This document shows, piece by piece, positions 43,642 through 52,612 of a DNA stretch of 64,000 nucleotides. Both the position numbers and the translations under genes were made by a program. Under the pieces are notes generated by a model, which saw only the letters and a program-made list of their open reading frames with translations, searched no databases and was not told where the DNA came from. The stretch comes from Parvicella sp964387945. GTDB lineage: Bacteria; Bacteroidota; Bacteroidia; Flavobacteriales_D; Parvicellaceae. The stretch is taken from positions 62,001-126,000 of the forward strand of contig CAYLYX010000002.1 in NCBI GenBank assembly GCA_964387945.1, read 5' to 3'. Every line of letters starts with the position of its first letter. Position 1 is the stretch's first letter.

Positions 43642-44631
43642 ATGGTAATTAAAGACAGATATAAGAAATTTTTCCAGAAAGCTTGGAAAATAGTTTGGCA
43701 AGGTTGTCTGATATTATTTATAACGCTCTGCTTGTTTGAAATGACCTACCGATTCTATTGGTTTGATTTCTATAGAAACGAGTTGGAGACGCTGAATCCA
43801 AAAGAAGATTTGCAACTCACAAAAGACAAAACCGTTCTCGTTTTTGGGGATTCATTTACAGCAACTCAACAAAGTTGGGTTGAAGTCCTTCGAGACTCTT
43901 TGAAAGATTGCAATATTATCAACTCCGCCATCCCTGGAACCTCGGTTTTTCATCAGAAGCTGTTCTTTGAAGATCGAATCGAAGAATTTCATCCCGACCA
44001 AATCATTCTCCAACTGTACGCAGGAAACGATCTTATTGACTACAATCGACCGCAAAGTTTTTCAAAAATAAGCTTTGCTCGTAACGTTTATTGGTGGCTT
44101 TCTGATCAACTCATCTCTCTTCAATTTTTAAACTATAAAATGGGGCAATTTAAAGCTTCTGGTAATTCCAACGCTTCGAATATAGACCATGCTTTTCAAC
44201 CAAACCTCTATAATTCAAGAACTATTAATTACCTCTCAGCTAATCCCTCGATTATTAGTCAGAGTATTAATCCTTCAGAAGGTTTTGATGATGAAATGCA
44301 GGACTTGATTTATGACTTGATCGAAATGATTGAACAAACGTCTATTCCGATAACCGTCTTGGTTATTCCTCACTGCGTTCAAACAAACCAATCGTACTTC
44401 AACAACTATGAAATAATGGGCGCAAAGATTGATCAAGATGATTTGACTCATTTTACTTTTTTAAAGAGGATCCTACAACTTGAAAAAGAGTATACACATT
44501 TGTCTGTAACTTCTCCTCTTGAGTTTTTTAAGGCCATTGACATTCCTCTTTACTATAACAATGATCCACATCTTACTCCATTTGGACAAGGCATTCTAGG
44601 TGAATTTATATTAAATGATGTAGAGTTATAA
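43642..44631 (+). CDS. SGNH/GDSL hydrolase-like membrane-anchored protein
   Basis: The ATG at 43642 is preferred to a TTG 48 nt upstream inside the previous gene. The 329-residue product has one N-terminal membrane helix (GCLILFITLCLFEMTYRFYW) and an SGNH fold: block I VLVFGDSFTA, block III-like YAGNDLIDY and the C-terminal DPHLTPFGQ with catalytic Asp-His. SGNH proteins in such loci often O-acetylate or de-acetylate glycans. It lies 29 nt after the ASST-like gene; a second, divergent SGNH protein is found at 49.6 kb. Confidence 0.75.
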   Translation: MVIKDRYKKFFQKAWKIVWQGCLILFITLCLFEMTYRFYWFDFYRNELETLNPKEDLQLTKDKTVLVFGDSFTATQQSWVEVLRDSLKDCNIINSAIPGTSVFHQKLFFEDRIEEFHPDQIILQLYAGNDLIDYNRPQSFSKISFARNVYWWLSDQLISLQFLNYKMGQFKASGNSNASNIDHAFQPNLYNSRTINYLSANPSIISQSINPSEGFDDEMQDLIYDLIEMIEQTSIPITVLVIPHCVQTNQSYFNNYEIMGAKIDQDDLTHFTFLKRILQLEKEYTHLSVTSPLEFFKAIDIPLYYNNDPHLTPFGQGILGEFILNDVEL

Positions 44632-44652
44632 CTTTGTGATATTCTTAGAAAA

Positions 44653-45402
44653 TTGATAACAAGACTAAAATCAAAGTTAAGCCCCAAAACCAAACGGTTT
44701 ATTGCCAATTGTCTAGCCATATTTGTGCGCTACGACCTTAACAAACTGGCAAAAATTTATAATCCAAGTAAGGGAAGTTGCTACGACTTTTATACACTTT
44801 ATTCGAGGCATCTCAAACGATTCCGTTTCAAAAAAATTAAGCTGCTCGAGATTGGTGTCGGAGGATATGAAAACCCACAGAGTGGAGGTGGTTCTCTTAG
44901 ATTATGGAGGAGTTATTTCCCCTTTTCGTCTGTTTTCGCCATCGACATTAACGATAAGAGTCCACATGAAGAGAGAAGAATCAAGATCTTTAAAGGAAGT
45001 CAGTCGGACATCGGGTTTCTACAAAGGGTTATTGAAAAAACCGGAGAGTTAGATGTGATTATAGATGATGGAAGTCACATGTCTGACGATGTGATTGCTA
45101 GTTTTGAATTCCTATTTCCTTCTTTGAAAAATGGCGGTATCTACGTCATCGAAGACACTCAAACTTCTTATTGGGAAGTCTGTGGTGGCAATTTGGATAA
45201 GACCTCAACAACCACAATGAACTACTTTAGAGCATTGGTAGATGGGCTGAACTACGAAGAGTTTCCACTTCCCGATTATCAACCTACTTTTCTTGAGCAA
45301 AACATTGTTGCTATCCACTTTTATCATAATATCATTTTTATTGAGAAAGGAAACAACAACAAAGGGTCTAATGTTCTTAGAAATAACGTTCTGCCTTCAT
45401 GA
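44653..45402 (+). CDS. Class I SAM methyltransferase (MycE-like sugar O-methyltransferase group)
   Basis: The 249-residue product starts at TTG 44653, since no ATG or GTG is nearby upstream of the conserved part. The Rossmann motif LLEIGVGGYENPQSGG, the acidic site VIIDDGSHMSDDVIASFEFLF and YVIEDTQTSYW are those of the MycE/macrocin O-methyltransferase-like family, where DDGSH binds a metal. A role in O-methylating a sugar of the glycan is likely. It is followed by the glycosyltransferase gene with an ATGA overlap. Confidence 0.78.
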   Translation: MITRLKSKLSPKTKRFIANCLAIFVRYDLNKLAKIYNPSKGSCYDFYTLYSRHLKRFRFKKIKLLEIGVGGYENPQSGGGSLRLWRSYFPFSSVFAIDINDKSPHEERRIKIFKGSQSDIGFLQRVIEKTGELDVIIDDGSHMSDDVIASFEFLFPSLKNGGIYVIEDTQTSYWEVCGGNLDKTSTTTMNYFRALVDGLNYEEFPLPDYQPTFLEQNIVAIHFYHNIIFIEKGNNNKGSNVLRNNVLPS

Positions 45403-46562
45403 GAATAAGTAGAAAACATATCGTTTTTGCATTGCCCGGTTACAAAAAATGTGCTGTAGAGGAATTTTTTAATTATGGAATTTGCCAGGTTAATCAAGCA
45501 GAGGCGATTGCTGCCCTCGGATACCAAGTAACAGTGGTTTCAAGATTTGCTTTAAACGATAACAAAGAAAGAAACGGTGTAAACTACTTGTTTCTAAACG
45601 ATGGAAAGCGACCTGTTCTTAAACGATGGGAAAAATCTTCACAGTACATTCAAGAAATCATAGAACTTGATGCTGATATTATCCATTTTCATGGGTTCAT
45701 TTTCCCTTTGCTGCTTTTAGAACTGTGCAAGTTAAAATCTGCCAAAACTAAAGTTGTCGCTGAATATCATTCAGACCCGATTTTTAGCACCCTAAATAAA
45801 AAACAAGGACAGGCTCTAAGAAGTGTTCAAAGACTTCTTTTTGCTAACGGTAATGCCGCCAAATTATGGCAAAACACCTTCAACTTGTCAAGTGATAAAA
45901 TAAGGCAATCCATCGAATGTTCGCCAACGTCTAAGTTTATGGATCGAACAACCGCAAGAGGTATCTCAGGTTTTCAAGGGTCTCCCATTTTGCTCTGGAA
46001 CAGCCGAGTAATTTCTAGGCGAAACCCAATGATTGTTATTATGGCTTTCGAAAGATTTATGGAGCATGGGGGTTTTCCAAATAGTCATTTTTATTGGATG
46101 ATTCCAGATGGCGAAGAAAAACTGATAAAGGAATTGAAAAAGTATGTACGTCAAAGCAACTTGCTTTCAAAATCCGTGACGTTAATCGAGGAACGAAAAC
46201 CTCATCACCAATTAGCGCCCTACTTTAATAGTGCCGACTATATCATTTCTAGTTCAACTGATGATGGATATGGCTATGGAATAGCAGATGCAATGTCTTG
46301 TGGTGTATTTCCAATTGTTACCAATATTTCTACCTTTAAACAAATCACTAACAATGGTCAATATGGCGCTCTTTGGGAGGTTAATAATGTCGATTCAGTA
46401 TTTGAAGCATTGATGAATACGGTTGATAAAACATTTGGTGATATTGCAAATAAATCAGCTGAAATTGCTGCCTATTTTGACCAGTCGCTTTCCGCTCAAG
46501 CTCAAGCCAATCAACTAGTAAAAATCTATCAGGAACTGTTTAACCTCCGTTCAACTATATGA
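45399..46562 (+). CDS. Glycosyltransferase, GT4-like (GT-B fold)
   Basis: The 387-residue product has a GT-B layout: N-terminal half with VNQAEAIAALGYQVTVVSRF and DADIIHFHGF, C-terminal half with LLWNSRVISRRNP and the donor-binding loop SSSTDDGYGYGIADAMSCG-FPIV. It would add one sugar to the growing repeat unit at the cytoplasmic face. The start overlaps the previous stop by 4 nt, and the carbamoyltransferase starts one base after its stop. The sugar cannot be predicted. Confidence 0.82.
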   Translation: MRISRKHIVFALPGYKKCAVEEFFNYGICQVNQAEAIAALGYQVTVVSRFALNDNKERNGVNYLFLNDGKRPVLKRWEKSSQYIQEIIELDADIIHFHGFIFPLLLLELCKLKSAKTKVVAEYHSDPIFSTLNKKQGQALRSVQRLLFANGNAAKLWQNTFNLSSDKIRQSIECSPTSKFMDRTTARGISGFQGSPILLWNSRVISRRNPMIVIMAFERFMEHGGFPNSHFYWMIPDGEEKLIKELKKYVRQSNLLSKSVTLIEERKPHHQLAPYFNSADYIISSSTDDGYGYGIADAMSCGVFPIVTNISTFKQITNNGQYGALWEVNNVDSVFEALMNTVDKTFGDIANKSAEIAAYFDQSLSAQAQANQLVKIYQELFNLRSTI

Positions 46563-46563
46563 A

Positions 46564-48306
46564 ATGATTGTTTTAGGAATCTCGGCATATTTTCATGATT
46601 CTGCGGCAGCTTTACTCGTTGATGGAGTAGTTATAGCCGCTGTACAAGAAGAACGCTTCACCAGAATCAAACACGACTCTAGCTTTCCAACAAATGCTGT
46701 AGCTTATTGCCTTGAAGCACATGGAATAACCATTAATGAAGTTGATGCCGTTGTCTACTACGAGAAACCTCTCGTGAAGTTTGGAAGAATAATTGATGCT
46801 CACATGCGAAATGTTCCTAAACATTTTTGGACGTTTAGAACAGCCATTAAATCATGGATAAGTGACAAGCTGTGGGTACCTAAAAACATTCAGAAAGCGC
46901 TCAACTATAGCGGTCAAATTTTCTTTACAGACCACCATGAAGCACATGCGGCAAGCGCTTTTTTCAGTTCTCCTTTTGAAGAATCCACCATAGTAGTTAT
47001 TGACGCTGTAGGAGAGAAAGCATGTACTAGTATTTGTAAAGGAAAAGACAGCAAAATAACACCAATTATTCAACAAGAATACCCGCACTCATTAGGTCTT
47101 TTTTATTCTGCCTTTACTTATTACTGCGGGTTTAAGGTGAACTCCGGTGAGTATAAGTTGATGGGGTTGGCTCCATACGGAAAACCGATTTATGTGGACC
47201 TCATAAAAGAGCATTTTATTCAAATCAAAGAAGACGGTACGATTTCATTAAAAATGAAAAACTACAATTTCGATGCTGGGATGAAGATGTTGTCGAAGAG
47301 AGGGGTTTCTCTACTTGAAAAACGAGTTCGTCAACCTGAGTCAACAATGGAGACCTACTACATGAACATTGCCGCTTCGGTTCAAAAGGTGCTTGAGGAA
47401 GCAGTAATTAAAATTGTAAAGCACGCAACCACCGTATCTAACTCAAAAAACATTGTCCTAGCTGGTGGTGTCGCTTTAAACTGTGTTGCAAACCAAAAGT
47501 TAAAAGAAACTTTTAATGAACACAACTTCTGGATTCAACCAGCTGCGGGAGATGCTGGAGGAGCTTTGGGTGCTGCACAGGCATATTATTTCAAAAATCA
47601 TCCAAAAAAAATAACTGTAGACTCTCCCGAACATCATGTCTACCTTGGCCCTGCTTTCAGTAGTTCAGAAATAGAAAAAACACTTCATCAGTTTAAAGCA
47701 AATTATCAAGTTATTCAGCGATCAGAGTTACACAAATCGGCAGCGCAACAATTAGCTGAAGGGAAAATTGTTGGTTGGTTTCAGGGAAGAATGGAGTTTG
47801 GTCCTCGTGCACTTGGAAATCGATCTATCATAGCTTCTCCTATTCCAACGGACATGAAGTTTAGACTCAACATGGCCATTAAAAAAAGGGAGGGGTTTAG
47901 ACCTTTCGCTCCTGCCATATTGGAAGAAAATGCAAATGAGTGGTTTAAAGAAATAGTCAAGTCTAAATATATGCTATCAACCTTTTCTGTGCGCGATGAG
48001 GTCAAAAATCGCATTACTTCTTGCGTTCATGAGGATGATACTTCACGCGTTCAAACGGTGAGCAGCAGCGATAATAAGGACTTTTATGACTTAATCCGTG
48101 AATTTAATCGGATAACTGGTGTTCCAATCCTTATCAATACTTCATTTAATTTAAGAGGTGAACCAATCGTTTGTACTCCAGAAGATGCTATAAATTGTTT
48201 TGCCAATACTGAAATGGATGTTTTGGTCTTGGAAAACTACGTAGTTTTGAAAAAAGAGAATCCATCAATTAAACCATCCAGACATGTCAAAAGAATTTTG
48301 GATTAA
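46564..48306 (+). CDS. NodU/CmcH-family O-carbamoyltransferase
   Basis: The 580-residue protein has both halves of the family: N-terminal ASKHA/Kae1-like domain (GISAYFHDSAAALLVDG, metal-binding His in DHHEAHAASAF at about 124-128, YKLMGLAPYG, LAGGVALNCVANQKL) and C-terminal Yrdc-like domain (GWFQGRMEFGPRALGNRSI, KKREGFRPFAPA, INTSFNLRGEPIVCTPEDA). It transfers a carbamoyl group from carbamoyl phosphate to a hydroxyl, as in Nod factors, saxitoxin or cephamycins. It is followed by SxtJ-like and DUF5989 genes, as in related loci. Confidence 0.93.
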   Translation: MIVLGISAYFHDSAAALLVDGVVIAAVQEERFTRIKHDSSFPTNAVAYCLEAHGITINEVDAVVYYEKPLVKFGRIIDAHMRNVPKHFWTFRTAIKSWISDKLWVPKNIQKALNYSGQIFFTDHHEAHAASAFFSSPFEESTIVVIDAVGEKACTSICKGKDSKITPIIQQEYPHSLGLFYSAFTYYCGFKVNSGEYKLMGLAPYGKPIYVDLIKEHFIQIKEDGTISLKMKNYNFDAGMKMLSKRGVSLLEKRVRQPESTMETYYMNIAASVQKVLEEAVIKIVKHATTVSNSKNIVLAGGVALNCVANQKLKETFNEHNFWIQPAAGDAGGALGAAQAYYFKNHPKKITVDSPEHHVYLGPAFSSSEIEKTLHQFKANYQVIQRSELHKSAAQQLAEGKIVGWFQGRMEFGPRALGNRSIIASPIPTDMKFRLNMAIKKREGFRPFAPAILEENANEWFKEIVKSKYMLSTFSVRDEVKNRITSCVHEDDTSRVQTVSSSDNKDFYDLIREFNRITGVPILINTSFNLRGEPIVCTPEDAINCFANTEMDVLVLENYVVLKKENPSIKPSRHVKRILD

Positions 48307-48664
48307 TCGAACCCACGAAAAAAACCTGAAGCTCGCTAAAAACAATAAGCGAGTAAGGTGGTTTTGTATGTTGGTTTTGGCAATCGTTTGTTCTCATTAC
48401 TTCTTAAGTGGTTCTGATGGCTATCAAGCTCATGTTTTGGTCGGGAGTATCTTTTTGATAGGGTTTGCATTTCCAATTGTCATAATGCCTGTGCTTTACA
48501 TCTGGATGTGGATTGGCAGTGTGCTTGGTGAAATTACAAGTACCGCTGTTTTAGCCTTCATTTACTTTATTTTACTTTTGCCTTTAAACCTGTTTGTAAG
48601 AAAAACGGTTATTCCAGGGTGGAAGGCTAAAGATGAATATTCACCTCACGAAAACTTATACTGA
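48284..48664 (+). CDS. SxtJ-family small membrane protein
   Basis: The 126-residue product has three membrane helices (WFCMLVLAIVCSHYFLS, HVLVGSIFLIGFAFPIV, AVLAFIYFILLLPLNLFV) and matches the SxtJ family found beside O-carbamoyltransferases. Its function is unknown; association with the carbamoyltransferase at the membrane is a reasonable guess. The gene overlaps the carbamoyltransferase by 23 nt and shares one base with the start of the next gene. Confidence 0.82.
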   Translation: MSKEFWINRTHEKNLKLAKNNKRVRWFCMLVLAIVCSHYFLSGSDGYQAHVLVGSIFLIGFAFPIVIMPVLYIWMWIGSVLGEITSTAVLAFIYFILLLPLNLFVRKTVIPGWKAKDEYSPHENLY

Positions 48665-48822
48665 TGCAACGATTTCAGATCATAAAACAACTATTCGCAT
48701 TTCTTAAGAAGGAGCGAAAATTCTGGTTATATCCAATCGTCATTGTCTTGATATTGCTAGGGCTATTGGTTGTGTTAGGAGAATCTTCGGTTGTTGCTCC
48801 GTTCATTTATTCTTTGTTCTAG
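48664..48822 (+). CDS. 52-residue DUF5989 (SxtK-like) membrane protein
   Basis: A short ORF runs from ATG 48664 (overlapping the SxtJ-like stop TGA by one base) to TAG 48820-48822 (overlapping the GTG start of the next gene by one base). The product has a charged amphipathic N-terminus (MQRFQIIKQLFAFLKKERKF), one hydrophobic helix (WLYPIVIVLILLGLLVVLGE) and the end SSVVAPFIYSLF, typical of DUF5989. The size fits SxtK, the small protein after SxtJ in saxitoxin clusters. It makes a carbamoyltransferase-SxtJ-DUF5989 set complete and is easily missed because of length. Confidence 0.85.
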   Translation: MQRFQIIKQLFAFLKKERKFWLYPIVIVLILLGLLVVLGESSVVAPFIYSLF

Positions 48823-49667
48823 TGAAAGTCTCAATTAACAAGCTAGAATTTACGGTTGATCCATGCCACTTTAAAGAAACTTGGGAACTCATTGGTAGCG
48901 GCAACTGGGAATCCGATACGATTAACACAATAACCAACTTTTCCGATGAAAATAAGACCTTTCTGGATTTAGGTGCTTGGGCGGGTCCAATTACGCTTTT
49001 CGCAGCAAGCCTTAGTAAACGGGTCATTGCCTTTGAGCCAGATCCTGTGGTCTATGAACAACTTAAAAACAATGTTTCGTTAAATCCTAGCTTAAGTGAA
49101 AAAATAACTTGTCTCGAAATGGCGGTTTCAAAGTCTACCGGGTTAAGCAACCTCTACGCAAGGGAAGCCTTTGGCAATTCATCCAGCAGCATCATGAATC
49201 GTGCGCGAGATCAAAAGAGTATCAGCAATATAAAAACAATTACACTACAGGAATTTGTGCTGAATGAAAAGGTCGAAAATATTGGGTTCATAAAAGTTGA
49301 TATCGAAAGCGCTGAATATGATTTGTTTTCTTCAATACCTCCAACTTTTTGGGTTGGTATTAATAACCCTACAATTTGTGTCTCTTTCCATCCCTCTCAA
49401 CTTAGAGAACACTTGGTCTTTAAAAGATTTAAAAGCAAATTTCTTTCCAAAGTTTTTCTAAAGGTATCTCAATATCTTGCTTTCTTAGATTTCACTGAGA
49501 AAGAGATCCTTCAGCGGACTAGAAAGTCTTTTGAAAGTTTGAAAAACTATCAGTACGTTTACACTACTGAAGGAGTTATGGTTTCTGCAGAGCAGCTTAA
49601 CTCTCCTGAGATCATCTCAAAAAAAAATTTGGTATTTACTAATCGGCAATGGCATTTAAAAAAGTAG
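48822..49667 (+). CDS. FkbM-family methyltransferase
   Basis: The 281-residue product begins at GTG 48822 (overlapping the previous stop). It has the FkbM pattern: FLDLGAWAGPITLFAA, VIAFEPDPVVYEQLKNNVSLN, MAVSKSTGLSNLY and IGFIKVDIESAEYDLF. These enzymes O-methylate sugars or related hydroxyls with S-adenosylmethionine. It overlaps the next gene by 19 nt. Confidence 0.87.
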   Translation: MKVSINKLEFTVDPCHFKETWELIGSGNWESDTINTITNFSDENKTFLDLGAWAGPITLFAASLSKRVIAFEPDPVVYEQLKNNVSLNPSLSEKITCLEMAVSKSTGLSNLYAREAFGNSSSSIMNRARDQKSISNIKTITLQEFVLNEKVENIGFIKVDIESAEYDLFSSIPPTFWVGINNPTICVSFHPSQLREHLVFKRFKSKFLSKVFLKVSQYLAFLDFTEKEILQRTRKSFESLKNYQYVYTTEGVMVSAEQLNSPEIISKKNLVFTNRQWHLKK

Positions 49668-50710
49668 CCCTCAAAATATTGAAGATTTCGATTCCGGCTA
49701 TCATTATAGCGCTTTTGTTTGCAGAGTTAGTTGTTCGGATTTTTTTTGATGCAAGCGAACGTCCGAGTACTTTTTATGACACAGAAAATAAAATTGTTAA
49801 GTATAGTAATCATATAACCGATGGCACATATACTGTAGGCTTAGATGCAGCTATAAAAGGAAGGTGGCATATCAATGAACAAGGATGGAACTCTACGGTT
49901 AATTTTTCTGAAAAAACAGACCTTAATCGAATTGCCATTATTGGCGACTCTTACGTGGAAGGTTTCCATGTAAATGTAGAAGACCGTTTTTCAGAATTGC
50001 TAAGAACTGAGGTTTCGGATTCAATTGATATCATTGAGCTAGGCAGGGCAGGTGCCCCCTTGTCACAATACCTTCATATGGCGAGGTATTGCTATAAAAA
50101 GTATCAGCCAAACACTTTTGTTTTTAATGTCGTTTATAATGATTTTGACGGATCTCTTTCTCTCCTCAACAATGCAGAACATTTTCTTCGTTTAGATATT
50201 AAAGAGGCAGAAGTTGTTGAAACGGAAATCAAGCCATATCCCGAGGACAGAACAAACTCCGTATGGAAGAATAGCGCATTGATTAGATACCTTTATTACA
50301 ACGCTAAGCTTGGTACCATTGGGTCTGTACAGCATAGTAAAGAAGCGTATGAAAAGGCCGTCAAGGAACACCAGCAAAAAATTGAGGAGAATACCGATAA
50401 AATTATTTTGGGAATTGACTACGTCTTTTCTTGCATGCTATCTGAATTCCCAGATGTAAGAATAATTGTAATTTTAGACGCTTCTAGACCTTGTATTTAC
50501 ACTTCAGATTATGAAGCTTGTACAGAGACAAAACTTTTCAAGGCTTGCGAAGAAATTTGCCTTGATAAAAACATCGAAGTTGTTAATATGGGTCCAATTA
50601 TGCAAGCTCATTATAAAGAACATTCTAGTAAGTTTGAATACGAAGAGGACGTGCACTGGAATCGTTTGGGGCATCAACTTGTGTTTGAAGCTTTGTTAAA
50701 TGCCCTATGA
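49649..50710 (+). CDS. SGNH/GDSL hydrolase-like membrane-anchored protein
   Basis: The 353-residue product has an N-terminal membrane helix (LKISIPAIIIALLFAELVVRIFF) and SGNH blocks IAIIGDSYVEGF (block I), FNVVYNDFDG (block III-like, with Asn-Asp) and EEDVHWNRLGHQ (Asp-x-x-His). Like the protein at 43.6 kb it may be an acetyl transfer or hydrolase enzyme of the glycan. The two share only the fold motifs by eye. It overlaps genes at both ends (19 and 4 nt). Confidence 0.75.
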   Translation: MAFKKVALKILKISIPAIIIALLFAELVVRIFFDASERPSTFYDTENKIVKYSNHITDGTYTVGLDAAIKGRWHINEQGWNSTVNFSEKTDLNRIAIIGDSYVEGFHVNVEDRFSELLRTEVSDSIDIIELGRAGAPLSQYLHMARYCYKKYQPNTFVFNVVYNDFDGSLSLLNNAEHFLRLDIKEAEVVETEIKPYPEDRTNSVWKNSALIRYLYYNAKLGTIGSVQHSKEAYEKAVKEHQQKIEENTDKIILGIDYVFSCMLSEFPDVRIIVILDASRPCIYTSDYEACTETKLFKACEEICLDKNIEVVNMGPIMQAHYKEHSSKFEYEEDVHWNRLGHQLVFEALLNAL

Positions 50711-51693
50711 AGAAATTGATCAACAAAGTGTTTGATAAAGTGAAATGGCAATGGAGAGACCTTCTTTTTCAGACAGGGGTTCGATCTATAGCTTCGCCTC
50801 CCGCTGGTGGTATTATTTTAGTCTATCATGGTGTAACAAGAAACACTATAAAAGGTCTTAATTCAAGGTTTATTAGCGCTGATAGCTTTGAGAAACATCT
50901 CGCCTTTTTCAAAAGTCACTTTAACCTTATTTCAGTGAACGATTATTTCGAAGGAAATTTTGACTCAGAAAGACTCAACATTGCCATCACGTTTGATGAT
51001 GGTTATCTAAATAATCTAACCGTAGCTCTTCCAATTCTTGAAAAATATCAGGCACCAGCCACTTTTTATGTTACAACAATTAGACAGAAAGGATATGACA
51101 TTTTATGGCCTGATGCGCTGGATCTTCACCGCTTGAATGGACCTTTAGAGTGGCGTTTTAACGGTAAGACATATCGAAAAGGAAAGCATGAATACGAAAG
51201 AGATAATCAATCGCTAAAGTCTCATTTGAAGAGAGGTGGTTGGGCCGAAAAACAACGATTGGTTGAACAGATATTATCAGAAAGTAATTTCATGAATAAT
51301 CCTGATTTCTATCCCTATTTTAAGTTGATGGATGCCCAAGATATTCAACAGTTATCTCTTTCAACATGTGCTGACATAGGTTCGCATGGCTTATATCATA
51401 ATTGCTTCGACAGTATTTCGATTGAAGAAGTTGAAAATGAACTTCGAACTAGTAAAGACTACCTTGAAAAAATTATCAAAAAACCTGTAGATAGCATTGC
51501 ATTTCCTGATGGTAAGTACACTACTGAAATCCTGAACTTGGCGGAAAATTTAGGATTTAAAACTCAACTGGCAGTAGACTATATTTATCCCGAGGATGCA
51601 ATTGATAAAAGAGTTAAGGAAAGGATGGGCATAAACCCTTACATTAGTTTCAAGAATCAAATGGATTGTATTATTCGTGGCAACTATCAATAA
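50707..51693 (+). CDS. Polysaccharide deacetylase (NodB family)
   Basis: The 328-residue protein carries the NodB zinc triad: Asp97-Asp98 in ITFDDGYLNN, His227 and His231 in IGSHGLYHN, and the motif IAFPDGKYTTE. VYHGVTRN near residue 40 is also typical. It removes N-acetyl groups from sugars. No signal peptide is evident, so it may act on a cytoplasmic lipid-linked or nucleotide-linked sugar. It overlaps the next gene by 17 nt. Confidence 0.85.
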   Translation: MKKLINKVFDKVKWQWRDLLFQTGVRSIASPPAGGIILVYHGVTRNTIKGLNSRFISADSFEKHLAFFKSHFNLISVNDYFEGNFDSERLNIAITFDDGYLNNLTVALPILEKYQAPATFYVTTIRQKGYDILWPDALDLHRLNGPLEWRFNGKTYRKGKHEYERDNQSLKSHLKRGGWAEKQRLVEQILSESNFMNNPDFYPYFKLMDAQDIQQLSLSTCADIGSHGLYHNCFDSISIEEVENELRTSKDYLEKIIKKPVDSIAFPDGKYTTEILNLAENLGFKTQLAVDYIYPEDAIDKRVKERMGINPYISFKNQMDCIIRGNYQ

Positions 51694-52612
51694 ATATCAA
51701 TTCACTCCCTTAGAAGAGTCCAATTCAGAATGGTTGATCACCCTGTACAAAAGAGTTTTCAATATATCCTACAACATTGATCAGATTAAAGCTAAGTTCT
51801 TTTCTTCCTATTCGGGCATTAGAGCTCAAGGACACTTTGCTTTGTTTGAGGGAAAACCAATCGCTTTTCATGGAGCAGTTCCTGTACTAATGAATTATAA
51901 AGGCGAGATTGAACTGTCCGCTCAATATGGAGATGCTATGACACTTCCTCAATTCGCAGGACAAGGTTTATTTACATCACTGGGAGAATTAACAGATACA
52001 GTTCTTCAAAACCTAGGTGTGAAGTTCGTTTGGGGTTTTCCTAATCAAAACTCTGAATATGGCTATGTCAACAAATTAAACTGGTCTGGAGAATCAAGAA
52101 TGAAATGCTTTATCATTCCAGTAAAAACGATTCCAAAAGAAGCAATTTTGAGGAAGACTAAAGTTTTAGAAAAAGGAAATCAAAAGTTGATAAAATCGAA
52201 GCTTCAAGATTTGTTATGTGATGAGCCTCTTCAGTCCATTGATTCGAATAGAAACCCTACAACAAACAGGAGTAAAACATATTTCGAATACAAGTGCTTT
52301 TCTCCTAACTACGTTATTAAAGTTGACGATACAAAAGTTTGGATCAAACCCTTAGGCGGTTTGCTCGTTGGTGACCTTGAGGTCAATTCAAAAGACAAAA
52401 CACTCAAAACCGTTGAAAAGCTAACAACAATTGCCAAGAAACTCGGACTATCAAAGGTGGTCATTCAGACAAGTCCAAATTCATCTTTATTCGAACACTT
52501 AGAAGGTAATTATCCATACTTCGATTCGTGGTTGATTGGCTATAAAAACTTTAGCTCAAACTTCCCATTGGATAAACTTGCCTTTACCTATGGAGATTTA
52601 GATACGTTCTAA
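51677..52612 (+). CDS. GNAT-like acyltransferase
   Basis: The 311-residue product starts at GTG 51677 inside the 3' end of the deacetylase gene. The N-terminal half shows a GNAT-type fold (HFALFEGKPIAFHGAVPVLMNY, ELSAQYGDAMTLPQFAGQGLFTSLGE, with the acyl-CoA-binding region in GQGLFTSL, then FVWGFPNQNSEYGYVNKLNW). It may add an acyl group to an amine uncovered by the deacetylase next to it, which is suggestive but not shown. It converges with the next gene and overlaps it by 15 nt. Confidence 0.72.
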   Translation: MATINKYQFTPLEESNSEWLITLYKRVFNISYNIDQIKAKFFSSYSGIRAQGHFALFEGKPIAFHGAVPVLMNYKGEIELSAQYGDAMTLPQFAGQGLFTSLGELTDTVLQNLGVKFVWGFPNQNSEYGYVNKLNWSGESRMKCFIIPVKTIPKEAILRKTKVLEKGNQKLIKSKLQDLLCDEPLQSIDSNRNPTTNRSKTYFEYKCFSPNYVIKVDDTKVWIKPLGGLLVGDLEVNSKDKTLKTVEKLTTIAKKLGLSKVVIQTSPNSSLFEHLEGNYPYFDSWLIGYKNFSSNFPLDKLAFTYGDLDTF

